From positions 1-24,415 of IMG/VR virus record IMGVR_UViG_3300021440_000483: a stretch of 24,415 nucleotides of DNA; one strand, written 5' to 3'. Each line of letters starts with the position of its first letter. The stretch's first letter is position 1. A model generated the notes under the pieces. That model made no database searches and was not told the origin of the DNA. It saw only the letters and a program-made list of their open reading frames with translations. Source of the stretch: a virus. The position numbers were made by a program, and so were the translations under genes. Positions 20,113 through 24,415 of the stretch are shown here, one piece after another.

Positions 20113-21105
20113 ATGCCTAAGCAACTAACATACGAGAATTATACTATGCTTGCCGCAGGAGGAACTAAATCCTTCAGTGTGTCAGATAATGTAGATATTT
20201 ATAATTTACTACCTAATGGTGGGGGGATTTACCTAGGTGTTAATTTAATAATTGACGTTTCAGGAACTCCGACAGAAGGTATGCAGTTCGTTTTCAATTA
20301 CGGGGGTGGTGTTGTTTACGACCCATCATCAGTAACTATTTTAGGCAGGACCTTAACAGCAGCAGAGGCTTTAACTAAATACATCGTAGTATGTACCTAT
20401 ATAAACGGTGCTTGGGTTGTTCGATTACTATTCGGGTCCTTAAGTTCTGTTAGCGGAGCTTATCTAGCGGATGGGACTGTTACCAATGCTAAATTGGCAG
20501 GATCTATTGACCCAACGAAATTTCTTGCTTCTGTAAGAGGTTACTTATACAGGGCTAATGCAAGTGGTATATGGGGCGCTTTCAGTGCGGTAACGAGTGG
20601 GAATTTAGTGATGGGTAATGGTACGGATGTAGTAAGTCAAGCAATGTCCGGTGATGCTACACTAAGCGGAACAGGAGTATTAACGCTTGCTAATAACGCT
20701 ATCACTACGGTTAAAATTACAGATGCCAATGTTACGGTTGCTAAAGTAAGTGCAGATTTGAAAGCCGAAATGGTAAAACAAGATGCGTCTTTTGAAGCGG
20801 GAGAACTTGGGGCTTATACCTTTAGAATGCCTTATCCGGGAAGTGTTACCCACTTCTACGTACAGGTTACTAAAGTAATGGGAGGCACAGATGCAGGTAC
20901 CGTAATACTTAAAAATAATGCGGGTACTACAATGACTGCCACTACCCCTGTTTCGATACCATTGGCAACAGCTATTGGTACAGCATACAGCACAGCAATA
21001 ACAGCTAACAATACTTTTGTTGCCGGCGATATAATAACAGTATTTACAGCAAAACCAACAGCAGGTGGTAAAATAACTTGTTCGGTAGGTATAGTTCGTT
21101 CATAA
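20113..21105 (+). CDS. Probable fibre or appendage protein (330 aa)
   Basis: Gly/Ala/Thr/Val-rich and probably all-beta. The N-terminal half (LTYENYTMLAAGGTKSFSVS, then YIVVCTYINGAWVVRLLFG) looks like a globular domain. Around residues 115-215 it has the typical phage-fibre wording: LADGTVTNAKLAGSIDPTKF, VTSGNLVMGNGTDVVSQAM, GDATLSGTGVLTLANNAITT and DANVTVAKV. The C-terminus (about 230-330) is a receptor-type beta domain in appearance. It starts 15 nt after the previous stop codon, in the same frame, separated by several stops. The context between two collagen-bearing proteins supports a fibre module. No exact family assigned. Confidence 0.65.
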   Translation: MPKQLTYENYTMLAAGGTKSFSVSDNVDIYNLLPNGGGIYLGVNLIIDVSGTPTEGMQFVFNYGGGVVYDPSSVTILGRTLTAAEALTKYIVVCTYINGAWVVRLLFGSLSSVSGAYLADGTVTNAKLAGSIDPTKFLASVRGYLYRANASGIWGAFSAVTSGNLVMGNGTDVVSQAMSGDATLSGTGVLTLANNAITTVKITDANVTVAKVSADLKAEMVKQDASFEAGELGAYTFRMPYPGSVTHFYVQVTKVMGGTDAGTVILKNNAGTTMTATTPVSIPLATAIGTAYSTAITANNTFVAGDIITVFTAKPTAGGKITCSVGIVRS

Positions 21106-21120
21106 TTTAAAAGATAAAAC

Positions 21121-21537
21121 ATGAGTTGTAATTGTAATAATAATTGTTCTAGTAGTTGTTCTTCTTGTAATAGTTGCAGGGGACCAAAAGGGGAACCAGG
21201 CAGGGTTGGACCACAAGGGCCTCCAGGCCCTCCGGGGAGTTCCACGACTGTAGATTATTATACAGCTTATGCCGGTGGCGGTCAAACAGATGCTACAAAT
21301 TTAATAAGTACAGATAATATTGTAAATGTTGCGGCAACTTTAGGTGATAGTGTTAAATTGTTGCCTGCTGTTAAGAATACTGTTCAGCAAGTTAGGAATT
21401 ACGGTGTAAGTGCAATATATATTTATCCTCAATCTGGGGAGCAGATAAATAGTGCAGGGGTTAATGTACCTTATCCTTTAGCGGCAGGTTCTACTGTTTC
21501 TTTCTCGTGTCCTATTGATGGTAATTATATTGATTAA
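21121..21537 (+). CDS. Cys-rich collagen-like virion protein (138 aa)
   Basis: This short protein has three clear parts. Residues 1-19 hold six Cys (3, 5, 9, 13, 16, 19) among Asn and Ser. Residues 21-41 are seven collagen Gly-X-Y triplets including two Gly-Pro-Pro. Residues 42-138 form a beta-rich head (TTVDYYTAYAGGGQTDATNL onwards). The Cys cluster could cross-link three chains or bind metal, the collagen part would be a short triple helix, and the head the trimer tip. It stands 2 nt before a connector-type gene. Codons in the collagen stretch are far more GC-rich than the surroundings, which follows from Gly/Pro content. Fibre or decoration role is inferred. Confidence 0.65.
   Translation: MSCNCNNNCSSSCSSCNSCRGPKGEPGRVGPQGPPGPPGSSTTVDYYTAYAGGGQTDATNLISTDNIVNVAATLGDSVKLLPAVKNTVQQVRNYGVSAIYIYPQSGEQINSAGVNVPYPLAAGSTVSFSCPIDGNYID
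21181..21243 (+). repeat. Collagen-like Gly-X-Y coding repeat (7 triplets)
   Basis: Seven uninterrupted triplets, Gly-Pro-Lys to Gly-Ser-Ser, with two Gly-Pro-Pro. It forms a local GC-rich island in an AT-rich genome. Confidence 0.85.
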
Positions 21538-21539
21538 TT

Positions 21540-22193
21540 ATGGGGTTTAATGTAAATGATTTTTTTGTTTTAACCGACGCTATTAGCAATAAGGTTCAAA
21601 GTGGGAATACGTTAACCGTACCTCAAAAGGAGTCGTTTGCTCATTCAGCTCAAATGCAAATATTTGAGAAGGATAGATTAACATTTTTAAAAACGGGGGA
21701 CTCTAGTGATTATTTAGATTGGTTTTTAAAGAGCATTACAATAAATCCAAATCCTTTAACAGGGTATAATAATTACCCTTCTGATTTTCAGCATACAGCA
21801 GGTGTTAGGGCTTATTACAATGGTGTTCAGCGGCCAGTAGAGTTAGTTGAAAATAAGGTTTGGGGTAATATTCAGGCATCTGTTTTACAGGCTCCTACAA
21901 GATTGTTTCCTAAGTATACAGAGTTTTCGGGGGAGTATAGATTTTTGCCGAAAGATATAGGCATTGTAATGTTGGATTATTGGAAGGAGCCTACTAAGCC
22001 TGTATGGGGGTGGACTATTGTAAACAATCAACAAGTTTATGATCCTGCTACAAGTGTAGATTTTGAATGGCCGGCATTTGCATTAAATTCTGTTGCTGCA
22101 GTTTATTTGTCATTGGTTGGTGTAAATATTCAATCGAAAGAATTGGAAGGTTTTTCACAACAATTTTTACAGCAAAATAATAATTTATTATAG
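21540..22193 (+). CDS. Connector/ring-type structural protein
   Basis: A 217-residue protein at the start of the neck/tail block. Landmarks are FFVLTDAISNKVQSG near the N-terminus, KYTEFSGEYRFLPKDIGIVMLDYWKEPTKP in the middle (written here in parts: FLPKDIGIVMLDYW and KEPTKP), and a C-terminal helix VAAVYLSLVGVNIQSKELEG followed by FSQQFLQQNN. The middle motif (LP-x-D-x-x-x-x-LDYW-x-x-P) and the C-terminal helix match, from memory, a structural protein found next to ring proteins in crAss-like phages and relatives. It would sit between portal and tail. Followed immediately by a homing endonuclease gene with no gap. Confidence 0.6.
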   Translation: MGFNVNDFFVLTDAISNKVQSGNTLTVPQKESFAHSAQMQIFEKDRLTFLKTGDSSDYLDWFLKSITINPNPLTGYNNYPSDFQHTAGVRAYYNGVQRPVELVENKVWGNIQASVLQAPTRLFPKYTEFSGEYRFLPKDIGIVMLDYWKEPTKPVWGWTIVNNQQVYDPATSVDFEWPAFALNSVAAVYLSLVGVNIQSKELEGFSQQFLQQNNNLL

Positions 22194-22922
22194 ATGAAAA
22201 TTTGTGGCATATATAAAATAACGTCGCCTTCTAAAATGATTTATATTGGGCAAAGTGTTAATATTATAAAAAGGTTTTCTCGTTATCAAAGTTTGGATTG
22301 TAAATCGCAAGTTAAATTATATCGCTCTTTTTTAAAACATGGCGTTGGCAAACATGAATTTGAAATACTTTGTCAATGTTCACAAGAAGAATTAAATAAT
22401 TTAGAGGTTTATTATATTGAATTGTATAATTCGTTTAATTCAAAACTCGGAATGAATTTAAGGTCTGGAGGGAACGTTAATAAGGCTTCAGATGAAACAC
22501 GAAAAAAAATAAGCGATGCAGGGAAAGGGAGAATAGTTTCAGAAGAAACAAGAAAACGAAGCTCAGTATCGCGTAAAGGGATTAAACTTAATACACATTA
22601 TTCACAAGAAAGAAGAGACCAAATAAGCAAAATTTGGAAAGGGAGAAAGCATACAGAAGAATCTAAAGCAAAAATGAGAGTTGCCCAAAAAGGGAACGCT
22701 ATCGGAAGAAAGGCTTCGGAAGAAACAAAAGCAAAAATGAGCGCATCTCACAAAGGGAGAAAGAGTTGGAATAAAGGGAAAGAAGCATCATTGGAAACTA
22801 AGAATAAAATAAGCGCTTCGTTAAAAGGAAAAGTAAAAACGGTAGAACATATAGCAAATATATGGATTGCTCGAAAAAAAAACAAGGAATTAATTAAACA
22901 AAAAAATGATAAGTCTATATAG
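22194..22922 (+). CDS. GIY-YIG homing endonuclease with NUMOD3-type repeats
   Basis: The 242-residue product has a GIY-YIG nuclease domain at residues 1 to about 90: GIY (5-7), YIG (17-19), an Arg in the IIKRFSRYQ helix and a likely catalytic Glu71 in NNLEVYYIELYN. Next come at least five NUMOD3-like DNA-binding motifs of the form S-x-E-T-(R/K)-x-K-(I/M)-S-x-x-x-KG (about 99-112, 116-129, 154-167, 175-188, 200-212), and a Lys-rich tail. It is a selfish freestanding endonuclease that cleaves related phage genomes and spreads by recombination. It begins at the base after the upstream stop codon and overlaps the downstream ATG by 17 nt, so it sits precisely between two connector genes. It is A-rich and Lys-rich compared with its neighbours, as expected of an acquired gene. 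Confidence 0.92.
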   Translation: MKICGIYKITSPSKMIYIGQSVNIIKRFSRYQSLDCKSQVKLYRSFLKHGVGKHEFEILCQCSQEELNNLEVYYIELYNSFNSKLGMNLRSGGNVNKASDETRKKISDAGKGRIVSEETRKRSSVSRKGIKLNTHYSQERRDQISKIWKGRKHTEESKAKMRVAQKGNAIGRKASEETKAKMSASHKGRKSWNKGKEASLETKNKISASLKGKVKTVEHIANIWIARKKNKELIKQKNDKSI

Positions 22923-23496
22923 AGTTGCTGAACAGTGTCAAGTTATTCTTGAAAAAAGGGTGCCAATTCAAGTTTTAGTTGTTTCGGTAGTAGATGCTTA
23001 TGGATATATTGCTAAACAACAATGGTATGAAAATACGGCGCAAGATACTCAGCAGGTGGATGGATCGTTTCTATCCGTATTTACTAATTTGGATCCCCTT
23101 TATGATTCTGATAGGGATTTGTATTATATTGTCATTCCTTCCACATATTTGGTACTACCTCACGAAATGGGTGTAAATTGGGTATCAACAATGAAGGATA
23201 GAGAGAGTTGGATAAAAGTTCAAAATTGGGGGATGTTTTCCGGGATAAAAGCATCTTTGATGGGTAGCAGACAAGTATACCAAATCGAGGGCAATAAAAT
23301 GTTATTTCCTAAAATGACAAAGAAAAATAACACTTGTCCTTTATTGTTGAAATTAGCAATTGCTTACGATACTATTGACCCTTATGAAGAATTGAATATT
23401 GGGCCTAACATTATAAATGATATTATCAATATCGTTGTTAAGCCGTATATGGTAAAAGATAATCCAGTTGAAAAAATTCGTGAAATAATTAACTAA
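22906..23496 (+). CDS. Structural protein of the neck/tail block (196 aa)
   Basis: The start lies within the end of the endonuclease gene. Landmarks are ISLYRVAEQCQVILEKRVPI at the N-terminus, YIAKQQWYENTAQD, DLYYIVIPSTYLVLPHEMGV in the middle and GRQVYQIEGNKMLFPK-like text (SRQVYQIEGNKMLFP). It has no enzymatic motif. The YIVIPS-YL-LP stretch resembles a ring-layer protein of crAss-like phages (memory, moderate). It stands 1 nt before the next gene and is probably translated with it. An alternative later start cannot be excluded because the endonuclease insertion may have altered the original leader. Confidence 0.6.
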   Translation: MISLYRVAEQCQVILEKRVPIQVLVVSVVDAYGYIAKQQWYENTAQDTQQVDGSFLSVFTNLDPLYDSDRDLYYIVIPSTYLVLPHEMGVNWVSTMKDRESWIKVQNWGMFSGIKASLMGSRQVYQIEGNKMLFPKMTKKNNTCPLLLKLAIAYDTIDPYEELNIGPNIINDIINIVVKPYMVKDNPVEKIREIIN

Positions 23497-23497
23497 G

Positions 23498-24268
23498 ATG
23501 GCAGACTATAAATTATTGGATATTTGTCAAGAATGGATAGTGGAGAATGGAAAATCGGAGAATATTCGAGATCGCATTTACACTATTGCGTTGTCCGGGT
23601 TAAGGGAACTTCATCTTGATGTTAATGGTATTATAAAGATTGCTGAATTATGTATAAACGACAACGATACAGTTGATTTACCGAATGATTTTATCAATTA
23701 CCGTAAGATAGGTATTGTAGGGGGAGATGGCCAAATACACTCTATGGGTGTGGATAATAATATTAGTTTACAGCCTGATTGTGGGGTTGATGGGAGGGAT
23801 GTTCAAGCAGATGGAAGCATGGTGCCATTTAATAGTTTGCCTTTTGCCGGGACATTTTGGGGAGTAACTTATGGTAACGGTGCGCTTTTTGGAATCGGCG
23901 GAGGGAATAATGCTTTAGGGTATTTCAGGGTAAATAAAAAAACTAACCAATTGTGGTTGTCTGGATTAACGTCTTATGGTCCTTACGGAACAGGGAGGAT
24001 AACTTCTGTTATTGTGGAGTACATTGCAGATATTAATAGTGATGGAGAGGATTTTATTGTCCACCCTTATGCTATACAAGTGATTAAGGATTGGATTTCA
24101 TTTAGATATGTTAATGGTGATAGAAATACAAGCACATCGGAGAAAGATATGAGAAGGAGAGAGTATTTCAATTCGTTGAGAATATGTAAAAACAGATATG
24201 GAGCTTGCACACCTGCTGACTGGGCAAGTGCATTGCGTTCTGCTAATAGTGCAACTACGAGATTTTAA
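23498..24268 (+). CDS. Structural ring/adaptor-type protein (256 aa)
   Basis: The N-terminal third is helical (DYKLLDICQEWIVENGKSEN, IALSGLRELHLDVNG) and leads to the pattern TVDLPNDFINYRKIGIVGGDG at residues 58-78. A Gly-rich middle (GTFWGVTYGNGALFGIGGGN) is followed by a C-terminal DFIVHPYAIQVIKDWISFRY segment. A short helical N-terminus, VDLP-DF and HPY-x-x-x-x-I-x-x-WI are, from memory, shared by ring/adaptor proteins encoded just before the muzzle gene in crAss-like phages. It probably builds part of the collar joining the portal to the short tail. It starts 1 nt after the preceding stop codon. Confidence 0.6.
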   Translation: MADYKLLDICQEWIVENGKSENIRDRIYTIALSGLRELHLDVNGIIKIAELCINDNDTVDLPNDFINYRKIGIVGGDGQIHSMGVDNNISLQPDCGVDGRDVQADGSMVPFNSLPFAGTFWGVTYGNGALFGIGGGNNALGYFRVNKKTNQLWLSGLTSYGPYGTGRITSVIVEYIADINSDGEDFIVHPYAIQVIKDWISFRYVNGDRNTSTSEKDMRRREYFNSLRICKNRYGACTPADWASALRSANSATTRF

Positions 24269-24273
24269 AATAT

Positions 24274-24415
24274 ATGCCATTACAGAAAGTTTTATTTACA
24301 AAAGGTATTGATTCAGATACAAGCCCACAAGCATTTCAAGAAGGATTTGGAAGGTATCGCGTTGACGTTAGAGTGATTAGTTCTAATGATGGTGAGAAGC
24401 AATCTGCTGAAAATG
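24274..24415 (+). CDS. N-terminus of a probable tail/muzzle protein (cut by window edge)
   Basis: An ATG at 24274, 5 nt after the previous stop codon, opens a frame of 47 codons that runs off the right edge. The start reads MPLQKVLFTKGIDSDTSPQA and continues with FGRYRVDVRVIS. A KGID-(T/S)-D plus R-x-x-x-D-x-RVISSN-G opening suggests the long tail-tube/muzzle (stabilisation) protein that closes this block in crAss-like phages; this is from memory and position only. Confidence 0.6.
   Translation, partial: MPLQKVLFTKGIDSDTSPQAFQEGFGRYRVDVRVISSNDGEKQSAEN

Noticed and set aside
20856-21285. Two minus-strand frames over the collagen-like gene, one Pro/Gly-rich
   Set aside because: Their apparent collagen-like text is the reverse complement of real collagen codons on the plus strand.

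Overview
This window is part of the late, virion-structure region of a double-stranded DNA tailed phage, very probably a short-tailed phage of a Bacteroidota host and perhaps crAss-like. All supported genes run on the plus strand, packed end to end with frequent TAATG and ATGA overlaps. The host inference rests on three things seen in the sequence. The DNA is AT-rich. Start codons sit behind A/T-rich leaders with no Shine-Dalgarno sequence. Several intergenic gaps carry TAnnTTTG -7 boxes of the Bacteroidota type. The crAss-like placement comes from the terminase and portal style and from the ring/muzzle-like gene order at the right end. It was made from memory and needs profile searches. No integrase, tRNA, CRISPR or insertion sequence is visible.

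Layout. Positions 1-3419 hold a chaperonin operon: the end of a protein that I read as three tandem GroES-like barrels, then a canonical GroES, three small unknown proteins and a GroEL of 523 residues. A terminator fused to a promoter follows. Next come a repeat-rich virion protein (3541-4842), a second terminator/promoter gap, a candidate small terminase subunit, the large terminase and the portal (to 9911). From 9911 to 14560 lies a cassette of decoration or fibre-type proteins: a Gp80-like protein, a small zinc-ribbon protein, two tandem paralogues (one with an extra inserted domain), a 55-residue protein, and a protein with twelve exact 20-residue repeats. Then come a candidate scaffold (14642), the major capsid protein (15827), an unknown two-module protein (17347), three fibre-like proteins of which two carry collagen-like repeats (18589-21537), and connector/tail proteins (21540-24415) interrupted by a GIY-YIG homing endonuclease.

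How it works together. The phage appears to make its own folding machine beside its packaging and capsid genes. Four near-identical intergenic promoters (TTTGCTACC, a 25-26 nt spacer, TATTTTTG) stand before the first virion gene, the portal, the scaffold/capsid pair and the fibre genes. They look like a phage late-promoter class with an upstream element at an unusual distance. The strongest candidates for something undescribed are the three-barrel GroES-like protein and this promoter class.
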